Source: Cepaea nemoralis
Taxonomy: Eukaryota; Mollusca; Gastropoda; Stylommatophora; Helicidae
DNA length: 64,000 nucleotides
NCBI GenBank assembly: GCA_014155875.1
Contig: JACEFZ010001343.1
Location: 186,001-250,000, forward strand
Direction: 5' to 3'
Within the stretch, counting starts at the first letter, position 1. Each line of letters begins with the position of its first letter. The notes under the pieces are model-generated. The model was not told where the DNA came from, did no database searches, and was given only the letters and a program-made list of their open reading frames with translations. Shown here piece by piece: positions 13,491 to 24,865 of this stretch. The translations under genes were made by a program, and so were the position numbers.

Positions 13491-13689
13491 ACAGGACACA
13501 ACATGGCCAGTACTGGTATAAAATTAAATGACCACAAACTAGTGGAAAGTATGACTAGAGAGCTTGACAAATGAGACACACACAATTTAACACTTTCACC
13601 ATCTTCTGTTTCTACATCCATGTTTTGCCTTTCAGTAACTAAAAATGAAAGTAAACTACCCCAGTCCACGTCTTGAGGCCTACAGGGTA

Positions 13690-13825
13690 TGTGGTGCCAG
13701 TCTCATATTGTTATAGACCAAGCGGCACTTGATGGGTTGTTTGGTCAATATCAAACCAGCCGCCATTACTTCCTAGAGCATATCCTGGTACCCATTTTCG
13801 GCTAGCTTGGCCTGGAAGCCCAGAT
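13690..13825 (-). repeat. SINE family B fragment
   Basis: Shares with 31,310-31,525 and 46,020-46,145 the blocks TTATAGAC, GTACCCATTTT and a paired C-rich end. Truncated by the adjoining LINE tail. Confidence 0.5.
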
Positions 13826-14160
13826 CATTCATTCATTCATTCATTAGCTGGTCCTGTGCAGAACCTCGCTCCCATAACAATCTAGCAGAAAACTTCTCGA
13901 TCACAAGCAAGATGTCCCGCATCCAATACACCCATCTGGAGATCATCCGCCACATCCTGCACCCATCTTCTCTTTGGCCTTCCTCTTCCTCTCTTCCCAG
14001 GCAAATAACCCTCCATTATTGTTCTCTCCAAACTTTCGTGACATTTGAAGTAACCAAAATATCTAAATTTTCTTTGTTTTATCGTCTTTAATAGCCAACC
14101 GTCTTCAATATTCAGCTCTTGAAGTATGGATGCATTTGTTCTTTTCTTTATCCAAGATCA
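13826..14160 (-). repeat. RTE-like LINE 3' end with (ATGA)n tail
   Basis: The plus view starts with four ATTC repeats, then the antisense of an ORF2 C-terminus parallel to 47,705-48,030 and 62,655-62,995. Homology stops at ATCCAAGAT, close to where the 47.7-kb copy also switches to other sequence. Frameshifted. Confidence 0.75.
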
Positions 14161-14739
14161 ATTTAAAAAAACAATCCTCATCTGAATAAGGATATGAATA
14201 CATGATTACTGGGCCAGCAGACCAGCGTATTCACCGCTGCACGACCGTGGCTTTCTTATTGTTGACGTCTGCTTCTATTGTCCACCAGTAAAGGAAAAGA
14301 CTGGCCACCCATTCCTCCATGTATTCAGGGCTACACAATGGTGGCCCTGTCACATCACATAGCAGCTTTTGCTTCAGGACACGTTATGTACTCGGTACAT
14401 GATGGCTTCTCTCTGTGTGATTACTATCCATTGCCCAATGTTCTCTCTAATTTGTTACATTTGGTCACAGTTTACTAATGAAAAGCTTAATATATTGTGT
14501 CTCTGAAAGTCATGCATTTTGGGTATTTCATAGCAGTTGTTTCCCCATTCTGGCGTCTGCTGTAAAAACTTGTGGCACTGAATGAGTTCTGAAAAAAACA
14601 TCTGGTGGGTGCTTCAAAGATGCTGGTATTCATAATATCAAATATCCCATCAATCCATCATTTGAAGGTGCAATCCCTTGCTAAGTTTTCATCATGTAAG
14701 AGCTCTTTATGGAACACAGCATTTTATCAACAAAACATT

Positions 14740-14990
14740 ATTCTGCACCTCATAACAAGACACAATCAATTATGCACTAACATGTATACAAAATTCAAGA
14801 CTGGCAAAACAGCCATATGCACATGTGGAGCACATACTCCAAGACTGCCCTGAGTACGACATATCTAGGCAAACCTTCTAACCTAGAAAAACTATAGTAG
14901 AAGATAAAACTATACGGACCACTCAGTGAACTACAAAAAGGCAGTGAAGTTTATATAAGAAACAACATTGCAGATATAAACAATAAATTT
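14740..14990 (+). pseudogene. LINE ORF2 C-terminal relic (complete version of the window-start relic)
   Basis: Translation gives ITRHNQLCTNMYTKFKTGK, a CTCGAHTP segment, then after a frameshift EHILQDCPEYDISRQT. This is the post-RNase H cysteine/histidine region of I/Jockey-type LINE ORF2. Both the relic and its flank belong to the duplicated block. Confidence 0.55.
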
Positions 14991-15797
14991 CTAGCTAATG
15001 AAAGAAAACAGCCAACAAAACCAGGGAGGGAAAACTATAAAAACATGAACTTATCTCACAGCAGAAGTAACACACACACACAAACAGAAAAGAGCCAGTT
15101 TTAGCCACATATCTCTCATTTACCACGCTCTCTAGTCACATTTTGAGGCTAATTTGTTTTCAAGGATCAGTTTACATCAACAAGACAGCAGAAACAACTG
15201 TTGATCATGTCAATGGGAAGCAATACAACAATAATGTTGCCTATGACATACTCAAAACATGACATGGAAGTTGCTGTATTTTTCTGATTAAACTATACAA
15301 ATAACTTTGAAATCAAACAAAACAAAGCATTAAAAACACCAAAAAAACATGTAAAAGTAAGTTGCAAATGAATACCCAATAATGTCACATGAACACAAAT
15401 TAAACAATGTAATATATGAGGCTTCATAAAGGAACCATCGTAACATCCAGGATGTTACTTTTGTAACCAGAAATGTTCTGTTATCCAAACTGTCTATCCC
15501 ATAATCACACCTACATGGTGTAGTCAGGGAGTGCCACGGTCGATGCATTAGTAGTCAAGGTCTTCCACTGCTTCTTGTCTTTAACAAAAAAGTAAAACTG
15601 TCACCAATCTGCAGTCTATTCATTCATTAAGACATCAGACTACAATTTCTTATGCTTACTCCTTCTTCACCTGCCTTCGGCTTGTCCCCAGTGGATAACT
15701 TTCTACAAGGGGACATGACAAGTTACATAACGAAACCATGGAAGGTTCCAAGGTTCGGTTCCTAACAAAATTAGTTCTTGATAATTTGCATGCTTTC

Positions 15798-15903
15798 ATT
15801 CATTCATTCAGTAGCATGTCCCTTGCAGAACCTCACTCCCATAACAACTGTCCGGGAAAACTTCTTGGTCATAAGCAAAATGTCCTGCGTCCGATACACC
15901 CGG
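15798..15903 (-). repeat. RTE-like LINE 3' end, duplicate of 1,004-1,110
   Basis: ATTC repeats followed by the same C-terminal antisense sequence. Part of the segmental duplication. Confidence 0.65.
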
Positions 15904-16190
15904 TAGATTGCATGCACACATTTATTCATTCCCAAAGCCATTTGTTTTATTATCTATATAAAACATGTGTAGAAATGTTTGGCAACATTCCTAATCCTCA
16001 CAATTGTTCTGTAACATTCCTAACCCCTGCAAATGTTATATAGAGGGGCCGGCTTGCCAGGGTCACAATTCACACTGACCAAGTCCTCTCTAGCCCTAGC
16101 CACTTGCATGTGAAGCTTCCTGGACAGACACTAGTCTGGTTAATAAAGGGAGGCACGACCATAGGCTCTGCTGTAATGAACCCTGCCAAG

Positions 16191-16636
16191 TGTCAGAGCC
16201 TAGCTACGCAGCAACATCGTTACGGCACCCGGCGGACAAGAGTTGTCGGCTGGCGAGATTGGTACCTGACACGCGACTAGCGGTCAGGCTGACGACAGAC
16301 GCACGCAAAGCCACGTGACTCCACGAGAGGCAGTGGGCAGTGTGTGTGATAGCTTAGACCAAGCTGGGACAGGACTCTGAACGGACGTGTGTGACGAGAG
16401 CAAGGCGTTTGTGTGAATCTCCGTGGTTGTAAGCTGAACGACTGATATCTTGAGCGCCAGACCTATGAGCTGTAATGTGGTTGTGAGTTATATGTTGTAC
16501 ATTGCTGTAATTATCGTTATGTATTTAATGTGGCAATAAATCCATAGAACTTGTGTTGCTGTGTCTTACGTCGAATCACGTTATACTGTACTGTCTCACA
16601 TGTGTTAGCCAACGAGCCTAATAGAAGATCCTGACA
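16191..16636 (+). repeat. 5' LTR of the right Gypsy-like element
   Basis: 446 bp, TGTCAG...CTGACA. By eye it is identical along its whole length to the 3' LTR at 22,469-22,914, which indicates a very recent insertion. Preceded by CCAAG (16,186-16,190). Confidence 0.95.
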
Positions 16637-17495
16637 TGTGTGGACGTGGGTTGCTCGTCTTTATTTAAGAACCTAATATATTTAGACGTGTGTTGTTCGT
16701 CTTTGTTATTTAAAACTATAATTCTTGTACTTGTAAAATTTGTCAAGGTTATAGTGATGTACATGTGATCGGAAAAGTCTCAGTGTGATCCATTACTACA
16801 TTGTCTAAATATGTTTAAGATCATTAGTAAATGTACAGTACATATTGTTTGATCCTGTAAACGTGTTAAACATTTGTGATTTGTGAAAATTGTCACCGTT
16901 TGACCTTGTCAACATTGTGATTTTGCCGCCATTTTGACCTTGTCGCCATCTTGTAAACTTGATGTCTTTGTCCTTACTGAATGTCATCTTGATGTAAGTG
17001 ATGTGTCATCAATGTTATTGAGTGTTCAAATACAGATAGATTGTTTTTGTGTATTGAGTTTGTGGAACGCAAAGAGTTTTTCGAAAGAGTGTAACTTCTG
17101 TTGAAAGTAACACTGTTGACGACAAATTTACGACATACAATTATACTCAACGCCATCCAAACCAAATCAACACTTAGTGACTTACAGGCACACACCAACA
17201 AACACACGCTAACTTATTTCTCTCCAAAAACAAAGCAGGTTTTTGCGTACCATCCATAACCCTGCCGTAGAGGTCATTAGTGGTTCCGAAGTACGACCTT
17301 ACAGTTTTCTAGCCCGATTGCCCAACCATTCGTCACCATATCCAAGGGCACTTGAGTATATTTTTCTTCACTTTAACTTTACGTATGCATTAGTGGGCAC
17401 GCATCGTATAGTCAAATCAATTGTAAGTTATTTTTCTACTAACCATTTACAACATATTTTGTGTGGTTGATTTTCATTGACATATTTTCTCCATC
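16637..17495 (+). other. Leader between 5' LTR and gag, right copy
   Basis: Same leader as 1846-2704. It holds the likely primer-binding region immediately after the LTR (not assigned to a tRNA) and short incidental frames only. Confidence 0.6.
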
Positions 17496-20048
17496 ATGTC
17501 GTCATTATTTGATTTCATCGATATGGGGTTAAAATTAAAGTTGGAAGGTGATGAATTAACACAATGGAGTGAGAAGAAATACGCAGAATACCTACTTGTT
17601 CAGGAAAAAGCTGCCGAACGCGATGAAAGAGCAGCAGAAAGAGCTCTAAAACAAGCAGAAATGGCTGCAAAACAAGCTGAGGCAGAAACAGCCTTGAAAC
17701 AGGCAGAGATTGAAAAAGCTGCCAAGCAAGTAGAGGCAGAAACAGCTTTAAAACAAGCAGAAATAGCAGCTCAGAGTAAGAGGGAAGAACTAGAATTACA
17801 GTTGAAAATGAAACAACTGGACACTGAGACTGCAATGAATAAAGAGTCAAAGAAATCTGAAAGACTGGAAAAAGAAAACCAGTATAAAAAGTACCAAGGT
17901 ATCGTTCGTAACTATACCTCGGGTGACTGCATAGCAGCCTTTACCCAAAATTTTGAGACTTTAATGGAACATTACCAAGTTCCACTTTCGGAATGGAATA
18001 TTTTATATATGAGGAGTCTATCCGGGGAACCTCTGAAAGTCATTGAAACCATCCCCAAAGACCTCAGAAAAGAGTACCATTACATCAAATCTAAAATAAT
18101 GGCACATTTCATGTTAGATGAAGCAGGGTACAGAGAACAATTCAGTAAGCTGAGTCCAAAATCAACTCAAACGTTCTCTGACTACCTCTGTTTAGTCCGA
18201 GACATTTTCAGCAAATGGACTTCATCAGCCAAAATTAACAAAAATTATGATAAATTAGAAGATCTCATTATTCGAGATAAAGTTATTTCTTCTATTCCAT
18301 CAGCTTTTTCTAAGTTCTTACAGGAGAATGAATGCACAAGTGTGGAAGAAATGGAAAAACGTGGGTCGGCCTATTATACGGCAAATAAACAGTGTTTTGC
18401 CACTGAAGCTACTGACAGTAACTGGGTAGCAGCAGCCAACTATGAGAACAACTATAGTAGGCAAAAACCACACAGGCCTACCTCTGATAGAGTTAGACAA
18501 TGCACTCACTGTAAATTGTCTCACCATTTGAACGAGATGTGCGATAAAAACCCAGGGTATCTAACATACTTGCAAAATATGGTAAACAGACAAGACATAG
18601 AACGTAGATCGTTCAAAAGTGCACGTAAATGTTTTCTCTGCAAGGCTTACGGTCACTATCGTATGGATTGTAGAGGCAGGCATATGACCAACAAAGCCAA
18701 TGCCGCCTTGTTCGATAGCTCAGCGTCAGAAGACGAAAATCCAGAAAAACATCCTGTACATGCAGCACAGGCTTGTGATGTATTTAGTGCCAACAAATGC
18801 ACTGTCTGTAATACCTTCAATGAAAATGGTACCTTAACATGCGGGCACGCCGTCCCTATTGCCAATGAGGAAGCTAACTTGGCAATAGACTCAAAATGCA
18901 GTTCAGCAAAGAACGTAAGAAAAGTGAACATCACAGACATGAAGACAACACCAGACTTTGTACCATATTGTAATAATGTTGTTAACATCACTCAACCTCA
19001 TTCTTTATATAAAGAGGTCAATGCTCAACAAGAAAGTGAGGAATTCAACAAAACCTCAAAACTGTCGTTAGGAAAATTAACATTCCATAAAGGTTACATC
19101 AATGACACAGTATGCACATGTGTACGCGACACAGGGTCCTGTCTTATCGGTCTTCGAAAGACCTTAGCTGATCCTAAAGACTACCTAGATGAGTACATCC
19201 ATTGCAAAACTGTTTCAGGGACAGTAGAGAAATATCCCATGGCATGGGCCAATATAAAATCACCTTTCTTATCAGGCAGAGTAACTTGTGCTTTATTAGA
19301 CAATCCATGTTGTGATTTATTAATTGGAAATGTATTGAATGTGACAGATTACATAGAGTCCAAACCTCACACAAAGCAAAAAGTTAACACCACAACAAAT
19401 ACTGCCTTAACTACCCCATTCATCATACAACAACATGATGAACAGACCAAGGTAACACACCATACCAACTTCATTACCACCTCAGAACAAGAAGAAACAA
19501 AAACTGGTGTGTATCAGCACAAAGAAAAAGGTGCAGAAAACAAACAGTTCACAACAACGAGGAAAGATCACAAATCATCATGGTATATACTATACCTCCT
19601 ATACTCTCTGTTAACTACACACATAACCAAGTGCACACAGTGGATAGTTATACTTGCACTACTGATTGTAAATACAAAACAAATGTCTTCACCAACAGTT
19701 ATGTTTCCACATCATCATGACACAACACAGATGATATTACTCATGACAAACCAGCAGATTTTGTTACTTATGTCATTACTGTTGAACCAAATTTTGTTAC
19801 TGCCACTCATAATCTCTATGTTAAATCAACTCATACGAATACCTATGCTGAACAATGTAAAACATCAGTCGGTGGAATTACTGACAAAAATCAGCAACAA
19901 ATTACCCTACATATTTTGGAAAATATACACAAATTGCAAAATATCATACAAACATGCACGATTACATTTCACAACTATACATGGTGTATTATTATTGTTT
20001 GAACTATTGAATGTATACACACATGTACGAGTGCAGGTTTGGAGATAG
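17496..20048 (+). CDS. gag-pro: Gag-protease polyprotein of the right Gypsy-like element
   Basis: 850 codons from an ATG preceded by a long leader. Residues about 25-140 form an Ala/Glu/Gln/Lys coiled coil with repeated LKQAE motifs. Residues about 145-320 are an alpha-helical Gag core. Two zinc knuckles of exact form CX2CX4HX4C follow, at C336-C349 and C379-C392. The protease has DTG at 545-547 and DLLIG from 607. Gag would package element RNA and the aspartic protease would process the polyprotein. After about residue 630 the translation becomes low-complexity and resembles no RT; I think that tail is not genuine element protein, because RT-like sequence (YTDD at 20,195) is in another frame beyond the stop. 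The left copy is frameshifted in this gene; here it is open. Confidence 0.85.
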   Translation: MSSLFDFIDMGLKLKLEGDELTQWSEKKYAEYLLVQEKAAERDERAAERALKQAEMAAKQAEAETALKQAEIEKAAKQVEAETALKQAEIAAQSKREELELQLKMKQLDTETAMNKESKKSERLEKENQYKKYQGIVRNYTSGDCIAAFTQNFETLMEHYQVPLSEWNILYMRSLSGEPLKVIETIPKDLRKEYHYIKSKIMAHFMLDEAGYREQFSKLSPKSTQTFSDYLCLVRDIFSKWTSSAKINKNYDKLEDLIIRDKVISSIPSAFSKFLQENECTSVEEMEKRGSAYYTANKQCFATEATDSNWVAAANYENNYSRQKPHRPTSDRVRQCTHCKLSHHLNEMCDKNPGYLTYLQNMVNRQDIERRSFKSARKCFLCKAYGHYRMDCRGRHMTNKANAALFDSSASEDENPEKHPVHAAQACDVFSANKCTVCNTFNENGTLTCGHAVPIANEEANLAIDSKCSSAKNVRKVNITDMKTTPDFVPYCNNVVNITQPHSLYKEVNAQQESEEFNKTSKLSLGKLTFHKGYINDTVCTCVRDTGSCLIGLRKTLADPKDYLDEYIHCKTVSGTVEKYPMAWANIKSPFLSGRVTCALLDNPCCDLLIGNVLNVTDYIESKPHTKQKVNTTTNTALTTPFIIQQHDEQTKVTHHTNFITTSEQEETKTGVYQHKEKGAENKQFTTTRKDHKSSWYILYLLYSLLTTHITKCTQWIVILALLIVNTKQMSSPTVMFPHHHDTTQMILLMTNQQILLLMSLLLNQILLLPLIISMLNQLIRIPMLNNVKHQSVELLTKISNKLPYIFWKIYTNCKISYKHARLHFTTIHGVLLLFELLNVYTHVRVQVWR

Positions 20049-20079
20049 CACTCAAAATGATCTCAACATGAAATTTGAA

Positions 20080-20304
20080 AATCCTTTTGGAAGATTTTAA
20101 CCGTAACCCACTTTATATCCTTAGATCCAGTAACTCCAGACTTACCTTGTCTGCTATACGACTCCTCCTATCTGACATTCCTAATATCATTCACTATACT
20201 GACGACATCTGTGTCCATACAGAGACAACGACGGAACTATAACATTGACACCTGGACATGACGTTCTACTACTACTACCTAGTATCAGACAGCACTGACT
20301 AACA
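20080..20304 (+). pseudogene. Remnant of reverse transcriptase palm with YTDD
   Basis: One frame reads SDIPNIIHYTDDICVHTET, the catalytic YxDD motif (20,195-20,206) of a Gypsy-type RT. A stop-containing stretch then separates it from the thumb frame starting near 20,293. I do not find the preceding RT motifs (fingers, motif A with the first Asp) between the protease and this point. The RT cannot be functional as it stands. Confidence 0.7.
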
Positions 20305-21045
20305 GTGAAGCCTTCAAAGGTGAGCATGGCTTACCAAGAGATACCATTTTTGGGGTACAGAATATCCAATGGCTTTGTCATGACAGACAACAAAATTGTC
20401 TCCAAAATTCTAAAACTGTCACTTCCAACAAATAAGAAACAAGTCCGCAGTTTGTTGGGACTTATTAATTATTACAGAAACTTTATTCCTGATTTTTCAG
20501 AACTGACTGAGGTTTTTTCTAACTTACTAACCAAGAATAAACCCGAAAAAGTTGTAAACGATGAATGCCTACGAAATGCATTTGATAAAGTTTTGGCACA
20601 TTTTTCTGATAAGAATTCACCTAATCTCATCCTTAAATTGCCCAACATTCGTTTACCTTTCAGATTGAGAACAGATGCTAGCTCCATTGCGATCGGTGCA
20701 GTCCTATTGCAGGAATACAACGACATCCTGCATCCCGTTTGTTTTCTATCAAGAAAACTAAGGCCCCGAGAGCGGGCATGGTCCATTCCGCAATTAGAAG
20801 CATTGGCCTTAGTAGAAAGTGTGACGAAGCTGTCCAAATATCTTCTAGGACGTCACTTTATCATCGAAACTGACAACAGTCCATTACGGTATATAAATTC
20901 CGCAGTACCATCAAATAATATGATTGCTCGCTGGTCCTTGAAGCTTCAGAATTTCAGTTTTGAAGTTCGCCATATTCCCGGCAGAATGAATACAATCGCC
21001 GACCTTTTGTCCCGTTGTCCGACAGACCCAGTAAGCAATGTCTGA
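20305..21045 (+). CDS. pol: RT thumb/connection and RNase H of the right Gypsy-like element
   Basis: 246 codons. The ATG is internal to pol rather than a natural start. Residues about 5-65 match the RT end (FLGYRIS, then QVRSLLGLINYYRNFIPDF) and about 120-236 are RNase H with the Asp-Glu-Asp-Asp set at D124, E165, D190 and D233, plus the HIPGRMN stretch. The frame ends in LSRCPTDPVSNV, where integrase would normally follow in a Gypsy pol; none does. The enzyme domain would degrade the RNA strand of RNA-DNA hybrids during reverse transcription. The piece is intact, but the upstream RT is not. Confidence 0.85.
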   Translation: MKPSKVSMAYQEIPFLGYRISNGFVMTDNKIVSKILKLSLPTNKKQVRSLLGLINYYRNFIPDFSELTEVFSNLLTKNKPEKVVNDECLRNAFDKVLAHFSDKNSPNLILKLPNIRLPFRLRTDASSIAIGAVLLQEYNDILHPVCFLSRKLRPRERAWSIPQLEALALVESVTKLSKYLLGRHFIIETDNSPLRYINSAVPSNNMIARWSLKLQNFSFEVRHIPGRMNTIADLLSRCPTDPVSNV

Positions 21046-22468
21046 GTGCACTGTGTAATATTACACTCAGCCCAACACAGCCACCAATGTGTGAATTCTT
21101 TTTTTCATTCACCTACTGTGTAAGGTCTATAAGTAAAATTGTGATACGGTTTAGAAACCGACATGTATAATATACTTATTTTAATCAAGTAATGTAATGA
21201 GTGTAGTATAATTGTGTAGTGTGTGTTAGAATGAGAACAATATTAATTGTATATATACGCCAACAACAATGTCACAGACGCTTAACCACTTACCAGAAGC
21301 GAACTCTACCATTGTGACATTTGTGAGTGATTTTCTTCACCGTGATATTTTAACATGTGCAAATGTGGACCGAACATTGACTCCTACACCACCTCTGCAG
21401 CGAATTTAATCCAAATTGTTCGACGTTTGAACATCAGAAATAAGAACAGTCGATCTTTATCCAGAAGTTGTGAACACATCGGAAGTAAGAACATTCCATC
21501 ATAATCCGTTGTGATACTATAACATCAGACACGAACTGTGAGAACATTTTACTATCCGTTCCGAAATAAAACCGGATCATTTGTGTTCAGACAGTGTAAC
21601 ATCAACCAAATTTTGCGTTTCGTGTATATTTCCGGTGTAATTTAAAAAGTCTAGCAAAATTAGCAGACGACATACAAAATTTCAAAAATTTATGACACTT
21701 GTGAAATCCTTTTGAATCTAGAAAATATAATATACCAATTGGGTACTTATTTATTTTGATTAGTGTAATCTTAGAATCATATCTTGATTAATGTATTCAT
21801 ATTACCGACTTTTTCTCGTTAATATGAAGAAACGTCAAGCAATGACGCTAAGAAATTAAATAATTATTGTAATGTATGGAATTTCTGAAATGTCAAAATT
21901 ACTTCCCTTGCATTTGTGAATTACATCAAGGGCCATAATTTGAAACATATTCATTAATGTATATTGTATAGATAGACATTTTGTTGCTCAAATGTTTGGC
22001 ACAGCAGGTAGGCGTCCACCAAGCATGTCATAGAGCTACCAACATTGCAAACCAACATAAGAGCTCCTGACCAAATGAGGGCAGAGTTTAAGTGTTTAAT
22101 ACGACTAAATACAAAGCCGTATTTCAGTCTGGCTAGATGGTTGTTGCAAAACAATCATATTATTACGTTTTTTTTCAAATAGCTGCGAGGTAGATGCGTG
22201 AAGCTGGTGCTACTGATCTGACTGGGTATGATTGCAATGAAGGTAACCAGGCATCAGGGGGATGAAACCTGAATTGTGTTAAAAATTGTACTTCATTTGT
22301 CATTTCAATGCAACTTACATTTTTTTTGTATATATTTCTATGCCTTATATGTATTTTCATGCATAACACTGGGAAAAAGTAGTCTCTGACATGAAATTAA
22401 CACTACCCCAGTATATACATACATCATGAATGAAAGATGGCATCTTTCATTGAGGTACCCGGGGAGAA
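21046..22468 (+). other. Internal region without integrase, right copy
   Basis: 1.4 kb AT-rich non-coding stretch. In no frame do I see HHCC or DDE integrase features. It ends with the polypurine tract next to the 3' LTR. Confidence 0.6.
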
Positions 22469-22914
22469 TGTCAGAGCCTAGCTACGCAGCAACATCGTTA
22501 CGGCACCCGGCGGACAAGAGTTGTCGGCTGGCGAGATTGGTACCTGACACGCGACTAGCGGTCAGGCTGACGACAGACGCACGCAAAGCCACGTGACTCC
22601 ACGAGAGGCAGTGGGCAGTGTGTGTGATAGCTTAGACCAAGCTGGGACAGGACTCTGAACGGACGTGTGTGACGAGAGCAAGGCGTTTGTGTGAATCTCC
22701 GTGGTTGTAAGCTGAACGACTGATATCTTGAGCGCCAGACCTATGAGCTGTAATGTGGTTGTGAGTTATATGTTGTACATTGCTGTAATTATCGTTATGT
22801 ATTTAATGTGGCAATAAATCCATAGAACTTGTGTTGCTGTGTCTTACGTCGAATCACGTTATACTGTACTGTCTCACATGTGTTAGCCAACGAGCCTAAT
22901 AGAAGATCCTGACA
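22469..22914 (+). repeat. 3' LTR of the right Gypsy-like element
   Basis: 446 bp, identical by eye to 16,191-16,636; followed by target copy CCAAG. Confidence 0.95.
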
Positions 22915-23251
22915 CCAAGGAACACAAAATTGCCCACTATGAGACTGGGAGAGTCACTACATAACGAGTGTTCGCCATTTTTGTCTACCAGGAAGATCAA
23001 TTCATCATCGGCGCTCCCTTGCTCAGTTTGTGCTTAGAGTGGACAACTCAAACTAATGGTGTACTGAACAATCCTCACAAATACTCATTATGCAGATCTA
23101 TTTCAGACCCTGAACTGGTGTATCCCCTTCGTAGAGATGAACTACTACTTTTGTTGTTAATTCACAAGGGGAGATGAGGTGAGAAAAGAGTTATCTGCCT
23201 TACAACTAGGAATCATGTTTGACTGTTCCTCCTTTTCTATGAACTATTGGG

Positions 23252-23348
23252 GTTGGAACTCTTCGCTGGCTTCTGAGGATGGGGACGGAGCGCTTATGGG
23301 AATGCCCCAAATGCTGTGATGTCGGTTCTTAAATCAATCAATCAATCC
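23252..23348 (+). repeat. I/Nimb-like LINE 3' end with (AATC)n tail
   Basis: One frame reads VGTLRWLLRMGTERLWECP, then KCCDVGS and a stop, followed by AATC repeats. It matches the C-terminus of the RNase H-bearing frame at 53,311-54,348 (TLRDLLRRGSEHLW) and copies at 30.2, 37.0, 49.2 and 52.7 kb. Confidence 0.75.
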
Positions 23349-23419
23349 TTTTCTGTGATAAATGAAGATGAAAAACAACTTGCTGTCTTTTATAACACGC
23401 AGTCTTGTTCTGTAAGATC

Positions 23420-23535
23420 AAGACAAAAACTGAAAACCGAAGAGGATATGTTGTCCAATTAAGTAAAAAACTGAGAACCAAAGTGGATATGTTGCCAGAT
23501 TAAGTAAAAAGTGAGAACCAAATTGAATATTTTGC
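23420..23535. repeat. Three tandem copies of a unit of about 45 bp
   Basis: Diverged units each containing GAGAACCAAAGTGGATATGT-like sequence. No coding frame. Confidence 0.7.
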
Positions 23536-23539
23536 CAGA

Positions 23540-24105
23540 AAGAAGCCTGATTCCACTCAGGCATAATATGAAATCACATGACATTAGCAATTTGAGTGAA
23601 ACGTGTCCAGACTTGTCTTGCTGCCATTGCAACAGCTGCCATATTTGATTAGAGGATGACTTTCTTTTTAAAATGAAGTAACTGTTCTAAAAACTTTCTG
23701 ACCACCATTTTCTTAATGTATGTATTAAAATGATTGAACGAAGAAGGTAAATGTCCATACTTCCAAACAAACATGTTGCATGCATGAAATCAAGTAAGCT
23801 AGAAAAATTGAAATTTCTTATCAGGCCACAGCTACAGTTCACATAACATGAAAACAAAATGTCCATCAAAATATAAAGCATGAAAGAAAAAAAAATAAAT
23901 CATGTGTTTTAGACAAGACCATCAGTGACATGTTTTTTTAAATATGAAAATATAAACAAATTTATCAGTGACAGTATCAAGCCGTGGCCAAACAAAATAT
24001 GCATTAAAAAGGAAAACAAAAAAAAACATACAGGAAAGTTCTAACCAAGTTTCTTCATTTGTGAAGCCCAGCTATCTGCTTTACGCAGCACACATAATAC
24101 ACACT
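23540..24105. other. AT-rich unique sequence, nothing recognised
   Basis: Many short A runs and stops in all frames. I see no gene or repeat I can name. Confidence 0.5.
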
Positions 24106-24129
24106 TTACGTGTGTGTCTCTAAAACAAT

Positions 24130-24310
24130 AAAATATAGTGACACCTGGCAAAATTTATGGAGGAAAAAGCAAGGGGAAGGCAAAGAGATAAATCCCTGGA
24201 AGGCTAGGCCACTTGGCATAACAGGGAGAAAAAAGACAGACCTAATTCGTGACTGGTGATTGTATGAGATGGCTAACCATGATGGCTTACATGACATGGC
24301 ACAAGATGAT
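24130..24310 (+). repeat. RTE-like LINE C-terminal relic with GATGAT tail
   Basis: Reads NPWKARPLGITGRKKTDLIRD, then EMANHDGLHDMAQDDDG. This parallels the tail KYLDGLTMWHGRDKNTELIHD in the copy at 29,105-29,700. Very diverged. Confidence 0.55.
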
Positions 24311-24574
24311 GATGGTAATAATATTTATTTCTTCACAGTGCTATGTTCCTTCACTACACTTCTGCTTGATATGATATCGCTGTTATCAAGTGCCATCTCC
24401 ATACTGAAGGTCAGCTGTACTGTCTTCAACCTCCTGTCTTCACGGTGCAGACAAGTGTCTTCCAATCTATCTCTTAATGTTGTATATCAACATGCAACAT
24501 TGCCTTCCTCTTGTAGACTTCACCTCCACTTCGTCCTTTAACAAGGAACTGTGACTCTGTATACACAAAGTACT

Positions 24575-24865
24575 TTGATATGTTATCTCATTCAGCAAAG
24601 ATTTGATTCAACTTGTAAAGGACACGGGATTTTCCCATGTGCAATACAGGATATTTCTTTTTTGCCTCTGTTTTCATATAAAGATAAAGTTTAAAGTTAG
24701 TAATTTCCTAGTACTTTGGTCTGATCTTTATCTCATTCAGCAATGATTTGATGACTCACTTGTAAAGGACACAGGATTTTCCTATGTATAATACTGGATG
24801 TATTTCTCCGTGCTTTTACATAAAGATAAAGTTTAAAGTTAGTCATTTCCAAGTACTTTGTTTAA
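24575..24865. repeat. Tandem duplication of a unit of about 140 bp
   Basis: Two copies, each with CTTGTAAAGGACAC, GGATTTTCC, then ATAAAGATAAAGTTTAAAG. Confidence 0.8.

Larger units (their letters stand above)
16191..22914 (+). mobile_element. Ty3/Gypsy-like LTR retrotransposon, right copy (young, non-autonomous)
   Basis: 6.7 kb, two identical LTRs, 5-bp target duplication CCAAG (16,186-16,190 and 22,915-22,919). Long intact gag-protease frame, an RT remnant with YTDD, an intact thumb/RNase H frame, purine tract GGGGAGAA before the 3' LTR. Missing: the RT segment with the first catalytic Asp, and any integrase. RT/RNase H similarity places it in Ty3/Gypsy; the clade is not resolved. Since the LTRs are identical it must have been mobilised recently, presumably using proteins of a complete relative. 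Confidence 0.93.
14786..23375 (+). repeat. Right copy of the 8.6-kb direct segmental duplication
   Basis: Matches 1-8,557 in the same orientation. After about 23,375 it runs into unique sequence, while the left copy runs into a minisatellite. Reading frames are much better kept here than in the left copy. Confidence 0.95.

Noticed and set aside
19400..20048. C-terminal tail of the 850-codon gag frame as reverse transcriptase
   Set aside because: It contains no RT motif, has Leu/Ile/Thr/Asn low-complexity composition, and the YTDD motif is in a different frame downstream.
21046..22468. Integrase of the Gypsy-like element
   Set aside because: I looked in all frames for HHCC and DDE patterns and found none.
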